64,000 nucleotides of DNA from contig NZ_AP024655.1 of the NCBI RefSeq assembly GCF_019977355.1, positions 4,464,001 to 4,528,000 on the forward strand, read 5' to 3'. A program made the position numbers and the translations under genes. Shown here one piece after another: positions 8,579-19,918 of the stretch (its first letter is position 1; each line of letters starts with the position of its first letter). The notes beneath the pieces were generated by a model, which was not told the origin of the DNA, did not search any database, and saw nothing but the letters and a program-made list of their open reading frames with translations. Source of the stretch: Arthrobacter sp. NicSoilB8 (GTDB lineage Bacteria > Actinomycetota > Actinomycetes > Actinomycetales > Micrococcaceae).

Positions 8579-10275
8579 TGGCACGCGGCGATGGAAAACT
8601 TTCTCATGATCTTCTCCCAGGCGAAAAAGGCCCTCAGGACGCATGCGGCGTCTTCGGGGTCTGGGCACCCGGTGAAGAAGTAGCAAAACTAACCTATTAC
8701 GGGCTGTATGCACTGCAGCACCGCGGTCAGGAGTCGGCTGGTATTGCGACCAGCGACGGCAAGCGGATCAACGTCTACAAGGACATGGGCCTCGTTTCCC
8801 AGGTTTTTGACGAGACCACGCTGAACACCCTGACCGGGCACTTGGCCGTCGGCCACTGTCGCTATTCCACGACCGGCGCCAGCCACTGGGCGAACGCCCA
8901 ACCGACCCTGGGCGCGACCGCCACGGGTACCGTGGCCCTGGCACACAACGGCAACCTGACCAACACGGCCGATCTCAAGGCGATGATCGAGGACCGCAAC
9001 GGCGGAAACCTCAGCGGCGAAATGAAGCAGGGCAACACCTCGGACACCGCCTTGGTCACGGCGCTGCTCGAGGGCGAAGAAGGCAAGTCCCTCGAACAGA
9101 CCGCCATGGAGCTCCTGCCCAAGATCAAGGGCGGCTTCTGCTTCGTCTTCATGGACGAGGGCACCCTCTACGCGGCCCGTGACACGTACGGCATCCGTCC
9201 GCTCTGCCTCGGCCGGCTGGAACGCGGCTGGGTGGTTGCCTCCGAGCAGTCCGCCCTCGCCACTGTCGGCGCCAGCTTCATCCGCGAAATCGAGCCCGGC
9301 GAGTTCATCGCGATCGACGAGGACGGTGTCCGTTCGCAGCGCTTCGCCGAGGCGACCCCGGCCGGCTGCGTTTTCGAATATGTTTACCTCGCCCGCCCGG
9401 ACGCCTCCATTGCGGGCCGCTCGGTATACGAATCCCGCGTGGAAATGGGCCGCCAGCTGGCCCGCGAAAACACCCAGGAAGCGGACATCGTCATCCCGGT
9501 GCCGGAATCGGGCACCCCCGCGGCCGTGGGCTACGCCGAGGAATCCGGCATCCCTTTCGCGCACGGCTTCGTCAAGAACTCCTACGTGGGCCGCACGTTC
9601 ATCCAGCCCTCGCAGACGCTGCGCCAGCTCGGCATCCGGCTCAAGCTCAACGCCCTTGAATCCGTGATCCGCGGCAAGCGTGTGGTGGTGGTGGACGACT
9701 CGATCGTCCGCGGCAACACCCAGCGCGCCATCGTGCGGATGCTCCGGGAAGCCGGCGCCGCAAGTGTCCACATCAAGATCTCCTCCCCGCCGGTCAAGTG
9801 GCCCTGCTTCTACGGCATCGACTTCGCGTCCCGCGCGGAACTGATCGCCAACGGCGCCACCATCGAAGAGATCACCCAGGCCATCGGCGCCGACTCGCTC
9901 GCCTACATTTCCGAAGACGGCATGATCGACGCCACCCGGCAGCCGCGTGAGCGTCTGTGCACCGCCTGTTTCACCGGCAAGTACCCGATCGAGCTTCCCG
10001 GGGCGGACAAGCTCGGCAAGAACCTGCTCGAGCGCACCGACCTCGGCGGCCTTCCGGCCGCGTCCGCAGGTTCCAGTGCGGCCGTTTCCGCGGCGAACGC
10101 TTCGGCGCCCGCACCGTCCACGGCGCCCGACGCCGAACCCGGCACCTCGATCTCCGACGACCCTGCCGAGAAGGCCGGCGCCACCGGCTGCGATCCGGGT
10201 CCGGACTCCGAATTCGAAGAACTGCTCACCGATGCCGACCGCGTCACCACAGCCGACAAGAAAGAGCCAGTATGA
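8578..10275 (+). CDS. purF: Amidophosphoribosyltransferase
   Basis: This 565-residue enzyme makes 5-phosphoribosylamine from PRPP and glutamine, the committed step of purine synthesis. A 22-residue propeptide ends before the catalytic Cys23 (DACGVFGVW). The PRPP loop VVVVDDSIVRGNT is present. Cysteines in AGCVFEYVY, WPCFYGID and LCTACFTG match the 4Fe-4S-type PurF of Bacillus. A C-terminal extension of about 70 Ala/Ser/Pro/acidic residues follows the conserved core and looks disordered. The GTG start at 8578 appears leaderless. The stop overlaps purM by ATGA. Confidence 0.96.
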   Translation: MARGDGKLSHDLLPGEKGPQDACGVFGVWAPGEEVAKLTYYGLYALQHRGQESAGIATSDGKRINVYKDMGLVSQVFDETTLNTLTGHLAVGHCRYSTTGASHWANAQPTLGATATGTVALAHNGNLTNTADLKAMIEDRNGGNLSGEMKQGNTSDTALVTALLEGEEGKSLEQTAMELLPKIKGGFCFVFMDEGTLYAARDTYGIRPLCLGRLERGWVVASEQSALATVGASFIREIEPGEFIAIDEDGVRSQRFAEATPAGCVFEYVYLARPDASIAGRSVYESRVEMGRQLARENTQEADIVIPVPESGTPAAVGYAEESGIPFAHGFVKNSYVGRTFIQPSQTLRQLGIRLKLNALESVIRGKRVVVVDDSIVRGNTQRAIVRMLREAGAASVHIKISSPPVKWPCFYGIDFASRAELIANGATIEEITQAIGADSLAYISEDGMIDATRQPRERLCTACFTGKYPIELPGADKLGKNLLERTDLGGLPAASAGSSAAVSAANASAPAPSTAPDAEPGTSISDDPAEKAGATGCDPGPDSEFEELLTDADRVTTADKKEPV

Positions 10276-11441
10276 CTTCCGCCTCCCCGGCCGCTGACAT
10301 GAACGCCGCCCAGAACGCCGGCATCACCTACGCCTCCGCCGGCGTCGACGTCGAAGCGGGAGACCGCGCCGTCGAACTCATGAAGGATGCCGTCAAGGCA
10401 ACCCACAACTCCTCGGTGATCGGCGGCGTCGGCGGGTTCGCGGGCCTCTACGACGTTTCCCGGCTGCTGACCTACAAGCGCCCGCTGCTGGCCACGTCCA
10501 CCGACGGCGTCGGCACCAAGGTGGCAATCGCCCAGGCCATGGACATCCACGACACCATTGGCTACGACCTCGTCGGCATGGTGGTGGACGACATCGTCGT
10601 GGTGGGCGCCGAGCCGCTCTACATGACCGACTACATCGCCTGCGGCAAGGTTGTCCCGGAGCGCATCGCCGACATCGTCCGCGGCATCGCCGCGGCCTGC
10701 TCGGTGGCCGGCACCGCCCTGGTGGGCGGCGAAACCGCCGAGCACCCGGGCCTGCTGGGCGAACACGAGTACGACGTCGCCGGTGCCGCCACCGGCGTGG
10801 TCGAGGCCGATGCGCTGCTGGGCCCGGACCGTGTCCGCGCCGGCGACGTCGTGATCGGCATGGCCTCCTCCGGCCTGCACTCCAACGGCTACTCCCTGGT
10901 CCGCCGCGTCATCAACCACGCCGGCTGGGCCCTGGACCGCCAGGTCTCCGAACTCGGCCGCACCCTGGGCGAGGAACTCCTCGAGCCCACCCGCGTCTAC
11001 GCCGCGGACTGCCTGGACCTCGCCCGCACCTTCCCGGTCAACGGCTCCGCCGGCGGCCAGGCCGTGCACGGCTTCAGCCACGTCACCGGCGGCGGCCTCG
11101 CCGCCAACCTCGCCCGGGTCCTCCCGCAGGGCCTGCTCGCCACCGTTGACCGCGCCACGTGGGAGCTCCCGGCCATCTTCAAGCTGGTCTCCGAGCTGGG
11201 CAACGTCCCGCTGGCAGACCTCGAGCGCACCCTGAACCTGGGCGTGGGCATGGTCGCCATCGTTTCCCCGGAAGCCGCCGACGCCGCCGTGAGCCGGCTC
11301 AACGACCGAGGCCTGCCGTCCTGGATCATGGGCACGGTCGAGCAGAACTCGGATTCAATCGTGAAGACGGGCCCGGACTACGTCCAGGGCGCCAAGGGCG
11401 TCGACGGCGGCGCCGTCCGCCTGGTCAACGCCTACGCGTAA
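10272..11441 (+). CDS. purM: Phosphoribosylformylglycinamidine cyclo-ligase (AIR synthetase)
   Basis: This 389-residue ATP-dependent enzyme closes the imidazole ring to form aminoimidazole ribonucleotide in purine synthesis. The family signature STDGVGTKVAIA is at about residue 77, followed by DIVVVGAEPLYMTDYIACG and a VGGETAEHPG loop. The ATG at 10272 overlaps the purF stop, giving translational coupling. An in-frame Met ten codons later is possible. It is slightly longer than the E. coli enzyme because of the N-terminal extension. Confidence 0.95.
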   Translation: MTSASPAADMNAAQNAGITYASAGVDVEAGDRAVELMKDAVKATHNSSVIGGVGGFAGLYDVSRLLTYKRPLLATSTDGVGTKVAIAQAMDIHDTIGYDLVGMVVDDIVVVGAEPLYMTDYIACGKVVPERIADIVRGIAAACSVAGTALVGGETAEHPGLLGEHEYDVAGAATGVVEADALLGPDRVRAGDVVIGMASSGLHSNGYSLVRRVINHAGWALDRQVSELGRTLGEELLEPTRVYAADCLDLARTFPVNGSAGGQAVHGFSHVTGGGLAANLARVLPQGLLATVDRATWELPAIFKLVSELGNVPLADLERTLNLGVGMVAIVSPEAADAAVSRLNDRGLPSWIMGTVEQNSDSIVKTGPDYVQGAKGVDGGAVRLVNAYA

Positions 11442-11456
11442 GGGCTCTAACTGAAG

Positions 11457-11561
11457 CGAGTGCTCCCCACCGGCCCCCTCGCCTCGCATGCTCGGCCAGG
11501 GAGCCCTGCCGGCGTGGGCCCAGACCGCCGTTTGTCAGGCCGTCGCGGAGCACTCGTTTTT
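11457..11561 (+). terminator. Possible purM terminator with distant arms
   Basis: CGAGTGCTCC (11457-11466) is the exact reverse complement of GGAGCACTCG (11547-11556), and the second arm runs straight into TTTTT. The 80-base loop is unusually long for an intrinsic terminator, so this may be a folded region rather than a simple hairpin. Confidence 0.35.
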
Positions 11562-11571
11562 GTTTGCGGTC

Positions 11572-12366
11572 CTAAACCTCCAGCAGGCTGAAGACGCCGC
11601 CCTGCGGATCCTGGATCGTGGCGATGCTGCCGGCTTCCTCGCCGTCCTCCGGCTCGATCAGCACGACGCCGCCCGCGGCCACCGCCGCGCGCACCGCTTC
11701 CGCGACGTCCGAGACGCCGAAATAGACCTGCCAGCCGGGCTGGAGGGTGTCCTGCGCATCGCCCGGAACCCGGGCGATGCCGGCCACCTCGGTACCGTCC
11801 ACCATGAGCGTCGTGTACGTGCCGCCGTCGTCCTGGGGATATTCGGTCACCTCGTGCCCGAAGAGCTGTTGGAAGAATCCGACGGCGGCCTGCGGCTCCG
11901 GGGTCAGCAGCTCGGCCCATGTCAGGGCGCCCGCCTCCTGGCTCCGGGCGGCCCCGAAATGGCTGCCGGCCTGCCAGGCCCCGGTGGTTCCGCCGCCGGG
12001 CGGGGCGAAGAAGACCATGACGCCGGTGTCGCTGATGGCCTCGGGGCCGAATTCGAGCCGCCCTGCGGAATGCGCCAGTTCGGCGGCCAGGTCCTTGGCG
12101 TCGCCGACCGCGAAATACACGTTCCACCGGCCCGGTTCCCTCGCGGATTCCTGTGGTGTGCCCTGCGGCGAGTTTTGCGGCGCGAGTACCGTGACCAGGT
12201 CCTCACCGAGGAAGGCCTTGGCGTAACTGCGTCCGTCCGGGGTGGGCAGGTCTTCGTACCGCCAGCCGAAAACTTCCGTGTAGAAGGCCTTCGCCGCCTC
12301 CACATCCCTGGTCTGGAGATCGGTCCAGCAGAGCTCGCCCTCGGCGAATCCTGTGCGCATGGTCAT
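11572..12366 (-). CDS. Two-domain VOC (glyoxalase/bleomycin-resistance fold) protein
   Basis: This 264-residue protein has two tandem VOC modules (about residues 8-125 and 145-264), each starting with a domain-opening strand (CWTDLQTRDVEAAKAFYTEV and a similar LTWAELLTPEPQAAVGFFQQLF) and ending in a PQGG-type turn. VOC proteins bind metals and catalyse isomerisation or ring cleavage, or simply bind a ligand; the substrate is not predictable here. Two-domain proteins of this kind are often annotated as hydroxylases without proof. A GGAAGGA site precedes the ATG. Confidence 0.82.
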   Translation of the reverse strand: MTMRTGFAEGELCWTDLQTRDVEAAKAFYTEVFGWRYEDLPTPDGRSYAKAFLGEDLVTVLAPQNSPQGTPQESAREPGRWNVYFAVGDAKDLAAELAHSAGRLEFGPEAISDTGVMVFFAPPGGGTTGAWQAGSHFGAARSQEAGALTWAELLTPEPQAAVGFFQQLFGHEVTEYPQDDGGTYTTLMVDGTEVAGIARVPGDAQDTLQPGWQVYFGVSDVAEAVRAAVAAGGVVLIEPEDGEEAGSIATIQDPQGGVFSLLEV

Positions 12367-12506
12367 GGCAGTCCTTCCGGGGCGGCGATGCTGTGTCCGG
12401 GAGAATCCGGCACGATCAACCTAGCCCGCGGTCCCGCCGGTGACAACTGCGCTTCCGGCCCCGGGGCCTGGCCTGTCCGCGGGGCACCAGGCCCTACGGG
12501 GCACAA

Positions 12507-12552
12507 GAAAGGCCGCCGGCCACGCCTCAGACAGGTGTGTGGCCGGCGGCCT
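12507..12552 (-). terminator. Terminator downstream of the DUF3073 gene
   Basis: AGGCCGCCGGCCAC (12510-12523) and its exact reverse complement (12539-12552) form a 14-base-pair stem around a 15-base loop. On the minus strand the stem is followed by TTTCTTG. It lies past the stop of the DUF3073 gene and is preceded by converging VOC gene leader sequence on the other side. Confidence 0.65.
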
Positions 12553-12621
12553 GAAATTCATTGTCTTGCACCGCAGTGCCGGAAAGATCCCCCGGAAGAA
12601 ACTACCGGGAGGAAGCGTCGA

Positions 12622-12855
12622 CTAACCTATCCGACGGGTGTCAACCTCGTCGTCCTCGTCTTCCAAATCGTCCGCGTACTTATCCACATACGCCGAATAG
12701 TCCGGCTCGACCGGGTCATCCGCGAAGTGGTTCGTGGCACGACTTCCCGGGCCCGTGAGCTCGCGCTGAAGGGCCGAATAGTCAGTGTTCGGGGAGTAGT
12801 ACTTGATGTCCCGAGCCTGCTTGGTAGCTTTTGCCTTTTGACGGCCGCGCCCCAT
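12622..12855 (-). CDS. DUF3073 family small protein
   Basis: This 77-residue protein begins MGRGRQKAKATKQARDIKYYSPNTDY, the hallmark of the DUF3073 family found in actinobacteria, and ends in an acidic tail. The function is unknown; the basic N-terminus suggests nucleic-acid binding, which is only a guess. The start at 12855 is chosen because an AAAGGGGG ribosome binding site lies 9 bases before it; the longer reading from 12894 lacks one. A strong terminator follows. Confidence 0.85.
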   Translation of the reverse strand: MGRGRQKAKATKQARDIKYYSPNTDYSALQRELTGPGSRATNHFADDPVEPDYSAYVDKYADDLEDEDDEVDTRRIG

Positions 12856-13072
12856 GGCGTGACCCCCTTTTGTACTTGGACCGGAGGTGGTCACCTTTGG
12901 CGATCGGTGAGGCCCCGGAATGTTTGGTCAATTTGTCGTACACCTAGATTACATGCTTTCGGCCTCAACTGCTTGCCGGCCCGCCTCTTGTGGACAGCGT
13001 GGCGCTTCCGGCCGGAGCAGCCGCCGCCCCGGCCGCATGCGCCGCGCCGCGCATCTTCGATAGAGTTTCCTC

Positions 13073-13930
13073 TTGTGCTCCCGGAAACGGGCCACGATGC
13101 CGGGCCTCCAACCCCGGCAAAGACGCACGGAAGTGGTGAATTTCTCAGTGACCGAAGAGAATCCAAGGCACGACGCCGGGCCCGTCCCGCCGCCGCCTTC
13201 GAGGCTGCCGACGTCCGCCCTGCCCGTTGTCACGGCCGACACGGAACCGGCAGCGCGCCGGGGAGAATCCGGCGAATCGGTCGAACCCGCCGCGGCGCGC
13301 CCAGGCGCGAAGGGCTCTGCCGCCACTGTCGCCGGCATCATCACCGCCGCCTCGGGCCGTGCGCGAGACCGTGTGCGCCCCCTGGCCCGCCGGATCCGCC
13401 GGCAGGGGCGCAAGCGGCTTGGCGCGGCTGCGGCCGTGCTCGTCGTTCTCGGGCTTCTGGTGTGGTGGGCGGCGGCCTCATTTGCCGGCAGTCCCCCGCC
13501 CTCCGCGGACGGCAGCGGCAGCCCGGCCCCCGCAGCGTCGTCGGAGTCGGCGTCGGCCCCGGCCAGCCGCGGTGCCCTGCCCCTTGAAGGCGTCAGCCCG
13601 CTGGACTTCCAGCTGCGCGACTGCTTCAAGGACTTCGATCCGGATGCGCAGCAGTCCACCATCGTGGACTGCGCCACAGGCCACTCGGCGCAGCTGGTCG
13701 CCGTCGAGAAGTACGCGGCCGAGGACTCCTACCCCGGCCGGGAGGCCCTCAAGCAGAAGGCGCGCGCCGCCTGCAAGGCCGCACCGCTGACGGACAAGGC
13801 CTCGGGCTACGCGCTGAGCTACAAACTGGCCTACCCGAGTTCGAGCAGTTGGGGCAAGGGCGACCGCCGGGTCGACTGCTACGTCGTGACGGATGCCGGA
13901 AACATCATCATGGAGTCCCTGCTCTCCTGA
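13073..13930 (+). CDS. Membrane protein with septum-formation-like extracellular domain
   Basis: The protein has a long Pro/Ala-rich cytoplasmic region, one membrane segment (LGAAAAVLVVLGLLVWWAAASF, about residues 117-138), a Ser/Pro/Ala linker and a C-terminal domain with paired cysteines (RDCFKDF, VDCATGHSAQLVAVE, ARAACKAA, VDCYVV). That Cys pattern matches the actinobacterial septum-formation-type domain; a role at the cell envelope is inference. The start is uncertain: TTG 13073 lies six bases after a TAGAGT -10-like box (leaderless), and GTG at 13133, 13136 or 13148 are alternatives. Confidence 0.65.
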   Translation: MCSRKRATMPGLQPRQRRTEVVNFSVTEENPRHDAGPVPPPPSRLPTSALPVVTADTEPAARRGESGESVEPAAARPGAKGSAATVAGIITAASGRARDRVRPLARRIRRQGRKRLGAAAAVLVVLGLLVWWAAASFAGSPPPSADGSGSPAPAASSESASAPASRGALPLEGVSPLDFQLRDCFKDFDPDAQQSTIVDCATGHSAQLVAVEKYAAEDSYPGREALKQKARAACKAAPLTDKASGYALSYKLAYPSSSSWGKGDRRVDCYVVTDAGNIIMESLLS

Positions 13931-13963
13931 TATGTGGCCCCTCAGCCCCATCTAGCTTCAAAT

Positions 13964-14005
13964 GCCGCCGGCAGCCGGGACGAACCCGGCTGCCGGCGGC
14001 GTTTT
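13964..14005 (+). terminator. Strong intrinsic terminator between converging genes
   Basis: A perfect 16-base-pair stem (GCCGCCGGCAGCCGGG, 13964-13979, with its complement at 13985-14000) closes a 5-base loop and is followed by GTTTT. It terminates the septum-formation-like gene and, read from the other strand, may also stop clpB transcripts, although the minus-strand T run is weak. Confidence 0.85.
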
Positions 14006-14036
14006 AACGTGTTCGGGCGGCTTGTGGTGCCGGCGG

Positions 14037-16694
<2,658 letters not shown>

Positions 16695-16725
16695 AGAGAG
16701 CTCCTTCCGGGAACATGCTGATACT

Positions 16726-16752
16726 AAAGTTGAGTGTACTCCGCTCAACTTT
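16726..16752 (-). promoter_or_regulatory. HspR operator (HAIR element) at the clpB promoter
   Basis: AAAGTTGAG and CTCAACTTT form a 9-base inverted repeat with a 9-base spacer. This keeps the TTGAG-N9-CTCAA spacing of the HAIR consensus CTTGAGT-N7-ACTCAAG bound by the heat-shock repressor HspR. On the minus strand, TTGAGC and TAGTAT lie 16 bases apart as possible -35 and -10 boxes, so the operator overlaps the promoter. HspR control of clpB is known in other actinobacteria. Confidence 0.85.
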
Positions 16753-16852
16753 GCATCGGGTCGCTTTGGGTCCATGTTTGCCCACGGCGAAACAGCTGTC
16801 TAGGGCCGGAGTCCCCGCGGCCCCGGGGCGCCGCGGCTCCGCGCCGCACCGC

Positions 16853-17180
16853 GGGACATGCCCTTCCCTGGCCGCGGGGAATGGACATAGTCCCGCTATG
16901 CCCATCCTTCGGATTCAGGACCGAACAAGTCCAATCCATCAGAGCGCGAAGATTGAGCATGTCCCGCCGGGCCGTTGCAGACCGCCGGGCATGTCCACGC
17001 TTTGATCCCGCCACCGGACATGTCCAATCCGCCTCGGTGCGAAGATTGAGCATGTCCCGCCGGGCCGTCGCAGACCGCCGGGCATGTCCACGCTTTGATC
17101 CCGCCACCGGACATGTCCAATCCGCCTCGGTGCGAAAAATGAGCATGCCCATCGGGTTCGGTGCCAGGAATGAGCATGTC
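16853..17180. repeat. Family A array 1: phased GGACATGTCC-type sites with a 93-base tandem repeat
   Basis: CATG-type cores (usually GGACATGTCC, GGGCATGTCC or GAGCATGTCC) occur at 16857, 16886, 16897, 16926, 16958, 16990, 17019, 17051, 17083, 17112, 17144 and 17175. Apart from one 11-base step at a dyad centre (16893), steps are 29, 31 or 32 bases. The centre is a small hairpin, CATAG-TCCCG-CTATG. From 16948 a 93-base unit is repeated in tandem (16948-17040 and 17041-17133, nearly identical), then decays. No believable gene lies here. This fills the gap between clpB and the LacI regulator. Confidence 0.85.
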
Positions 17181-17199
17181 CCGCGGGAATGACTTAACG

Positions 17200-17229
17200 T
17201 TGCTTAACATTCGGAGGCCTCCTTACTGT
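17200..17229 (+). promoter_or_regulatory. Possible promoter and operator of the LacI regulator gene
   Basis: TTGCTT (17200-17205) and TACTGT (17224-17229) are 18 bases apart and could be -35 and -10 boxes. The palindrome GGAGGCCTCC (17213-17222) lies between them and an AACGTT core lies just upstream; either could bind the regulator. This is pattern reading only. Confidence 0.35.
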
Positions 17230-17274
17230 AACTGAGGTCACAGGTACACACACCGACGCGAAGGAGGGCCGGAC

Positions 17275-18333
17275 ATGCAGGATCACGCCACAAGCACCCC
17301 CGTGGACGGCCGGGTGCCGCCGGTTTCGGCCGCCGCAGTGGCCCGGGCAGCCGGGGTGTCCTCGGCCGCGGTGTCCTACGTCCTCAACGGCAAGGGCGGC
17401 GTCTCGCCGGAGACCCGGCGCCACATCATCCACGTGGCGAACGAGCTCGGCTTCAGGCCCCGTAAGCCCTCGCAGTCCACGGACCCGCAGCGGACCCGGG
17501 TCATCGGGCTGATCCTGCCCAACATCATCAACCCGATGTTTCCGCGCTGGGCACAGGGCGTCATCACGGCCGCGGCGGAGTCGGGTTACGAAGTGTTCGT
17601 CGCCACCACCCAGGACGATCCGGAGGTGCTCGCCCAGGTCACCTCGACGCTCGCGCACCGCAACGTGGACGGCATCATCCTCGCCGCCTCGCTCCGGGAC
17701 GACGCCACCGCACTCCGCACCCTGAGGTCGGCGCGGATCCCCTATGTGTGCCTGTCCCGCCGGGCGGACTTCCTCGACTCGGACTTTGTCGGGATCGACG
17801 ACGACGCCGCCGCGACCACGCTGATGCAGCACATGCTCAGCCACGGCTTCACCGAGATCGCCACGGTGATCGGCCCCCGTTTCTCCACCGCCTCCCTGGC
17901 CCGCGAACAGGCATTTGTCCGCACTGCGGCCGCGGCTGGCGTCACGATCAGCGGCGACCGGAAGATCAGCACCAGAGTCAATAACGAGGGCGGTCGGCTG
18001 GCGGCGGAACGGCTGTTCTCCACCGGCGCCCCGCCCCAGGCCGTGGTGTGCGGCAGCGACGAACTTGCCATCGGCGTCATGGAGTACGCCTTGGCGCGCG
18101 GCCTGCGCATCCCGGACGACGTCGCCGTCGCCGGCTGTGACGGGCTGCCACACAGCCGCTCGGGACTGATCAACCTGACCAGCATTGTCCAACCGCAGCA
18201 GGAAATGGCCTTCGAGGCCTTCGCCATGCTGCTCAAACGCATCGATTCCCCGTCCGCCAGCTACACCTCGAAAGTCTGCCGCCACCGCCTGCATATAGGG
18301 CGGACCTGCGGCTGCACCCCGCCGGACAGCTAA
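17275..18333 (+). CDS. LacI-family transcriptional regulator of the sugar-acid cassette
   Basis: This 352-residue regulator has an N-terminal LacI helix-turn-helix (VSAAAVARAAGVSSAAVSYVLNG, hinge near residue 60) and a periplasmic-binding-protein-like ligand domain (VIGLILPNIINPMFPRWAQGV onward, VCGSDELAIGVMEYA). It likely represses the downstream transporter and catabolic genes and is released by a sugar acid or intermediate. The ATG follows AAGGAGGG. The last 30 residues contain three cysteines, CRHRLHIGRTCGC, unusual for LacI proteins and perhaps structural. A repeat array lies immediately upstream. Confidence 0.9.
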   Translation: MQDHATSTPVDGRVPPVSAAAVARAAGVSSAAVSYVLNGKGGVSPETRRHIIHVANELGFRPRKPSQSTDPQRTRVIGLILPNIINPMFPRWAQGVITAAAESGYEVFVATTQDDPEVLAQVTSTLAHRNVDGIILAASLRDDATALRTLRSARIPYVCLSRRADFLDSDFVGIDDDAAATTLMQHMLSHGFTEIATVIGPRFSTASLAREQAFVRTAAAAGVTISGDRKISTRVNNEGGRLAAERLFSTGAPPQAVVCGSDELAIGVMEYALARGLRIPDDVAVAGCDGLPHSRSGLINLTSIVQPQQEMAFEAFAMLLKRIDSPSASYTSKVCRHRLHIGRTCGCTPPDS

Positions 18334-18514
18334 AGCCGGGAGCCCGCACGGGCCCCCTCGGCCTCGCCCCGCACCCGTTCCCCCGAGCGTCCCCCAGCCC
18401 CGGCGAATCCCGGGCTGCAGGCCCATCGGGCCGCAGCCTTGCTCCCGTTCGCCCCCATCCGGCACGCCCGTTCTTGACCATCCGTCCCGCCCACCTACCC
18501 AAGGACCCCAACCC

Positions 18515-19834
18515 ATGTCAGTTGTATCCGCACCAAAGAAGATGCGCACACCGCAGGAAATAAACGGCGTGATCCTCCGCCGCGTCATGCCGCTGCTGAT
18601 CGGCGCCTACATCATGGCCTTCCTGGACCGCACCAACATCGGCATGGCCAAGGACAGGCTGGAGATCGACCTGGGCATCTCTGCCACCGCGTACGGCATC
18701 GGCGCCGGACTGTTCTTCCTGACCTATGCGCTCTCCGAAATCCCGTCCAACCTGATCATGCACAAGGTCGGCGCCCGGTTCTGGATCATGCGGATCATGA
18801 TCACGTGGGGCATCATCTCCGCCTGCATGGCCTTCGTCCAGGGCGAATGGTCCTTCTACATCATGCGGATGCTGCTCGGCGTCGCCGAGGCCGGGCTCTT
18901 CCCGGGCGTCATGTACTTCCTGACGCAGTGGTTCGTGGTCAAGGACCGTGCCAAGGCCAACGGGATGTTCCTGCTCGGCGTCTCCATTGCTAACATCGTC
19001 GGCGCCCCGCTGGGCGGACTGCTGCTCACCCTGGACGGGCTCGGCGGCCTGCACGGCTGGCAGTGGATGTTCCTCGTCGAGGGCCTGCCGGCGTGCATCC
19101 TGGCGTACGTCGTCTGGAAGAAGCTCCCGGACCGCCCCAGCAAGGCCACCTTCCTGACCGCCGAGGAAGCCGCCGACCTCGAGGCCCGCATTGCCGCCGA
19201 GGAAACCGCCGGGGCCGAGGCCTCCGGCAACCACCGGCTCCGCGATGTCCTGAAGGACAAACAGATCCTTCTCGTCGTCGGCGTCTACTTCACGCACCAG
19301 ATCGCCGTGTACGCCCTGTCCTACTTCCTGCCCTCGATCATCGGCACTTACGGCAAGCTCAACCCGCTGCAGATCGGCCTGCTGACGGCCATCCCCTGGA
19401 TCTTCTCCGCGGCCGGCGCGCTGCTGGTCCCGCGTTTCGCCACCGACGGCCGCCGCTCCCGGCTGCTGGTCACCGGCACCATGACCGGCATCGTCGCCGG
19501 CTTCGCCCTCGGCGCCGTCGGCGGCCCGCTGCTCGGCATGATCGGCTTCTGCCTCGCGGCCTTCAACTTCTTCGCCCTGCAGCCGATCCTCTTCACGTAC
19601 CCGGCCACCCGGCTCAGCGGCGCCGCCCTGGCCGGCGGCATCGCCTTCGTCAACACCATCGGGCTCTGCGGCGGCTTCCTGGGCCCCTACGCCATGGGCT
19701 TCATGCAGGACGCCACCGGTTCCAAGCTCTCCGGCCTGTGGTTCATCGTGGCCATGTGCGTGATCGGCGCGCTGCTGTCCCTGCTGCTCAAGCGCGGCAC
19801 GGAAAAGCCCGCTGCCGTCCCGGCGGCCCACTGA
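18515..19834 (+). CDS. MFS transporter, anion:cation symporter type
   Basis: A 439-residue, 12-helix major facilitator with the hallmarks of the anion:cation symporter (ACS) family: FLDRTNIGMAKDRLEIDLG in helix 1-2, LSEIPSNLIMHKVGARFWI, and GVAEAGLFPGVMYFLTQWF. Family members carry organic acids such as hexuronates, tartrate, phthalate and sugar acids. Position between a LacI regulator and dehydrogenase/cleavage genes makes it the likely uptake system of the cassette. An AAGGACC ribosome binding site lies before the ATG; the 181-base gap after the regulator could hold a separate promoter. Confidence 0.9.
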   Translation: MSVVSAPKKMRTPQEINGVILRRVMPLLIGAYIMAFLDRTNIGMAKDRLEIDLGISATAYGIGAGLFFLTYALSEIPSNLIMHKVGARFWIMRIMITWGIISACMAFVQGEWSFYIMRMLLGVAEAGLFPGVMYFLTQWFVVKDRAKANGMFLLGVSIANIVGAPLGGLLLTLDGLGGLHGWQWMFLVEGLPACILAYVVWKKLPDRPSKATFLTAEEAADLEARIAAEETAGAEASGNHRLRDVLKDKQILLVVGVYFTHQIAVYALSYFLPSIIGTYGKLNPLQIGLLTAIPWIFSAAGALLVPRFATDGRRSRLLVTGTMTGIVAGFALGAVGGPLLGMIGFCLAAFNFFALQPILFTYPATRLSGAALAGGIAFVNTIGLCGGFLGPYAMGFMQDATGSKLSGLWFIVAMCVIGALLSLLLKRGTEKPAAVPAAH

Positions 19835-19918
19835 GCCGCACCCCGCACCGCCCGTTCCGGATGCGCCGCCTGGCGCGTCCGGAACACCCCGCCAGTCACC
19901 TCACCGCAAGGACTACTC

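Noticed and set aside
11488..13587. A 699-codon open frame on the plus strand
   Set aside because: It runs antisense through the VOC and DUF3073 genes and in another frame through the septum-formation-like gene; all three have strong family or start evidence, so it is an effect of high GC.
16853..17180. CRISPR array
   Set aside because: The repeated core is about 10 bases and palindromic, spacers are themselves repeated, and no cas gene is present.
16734..17192. Apparent genes with repeated protein units in the family A region (both strands)
   Set aside because: They only translate the DNA repeat, occur in several frames at once and have no ribosome binding sites or family similarity.
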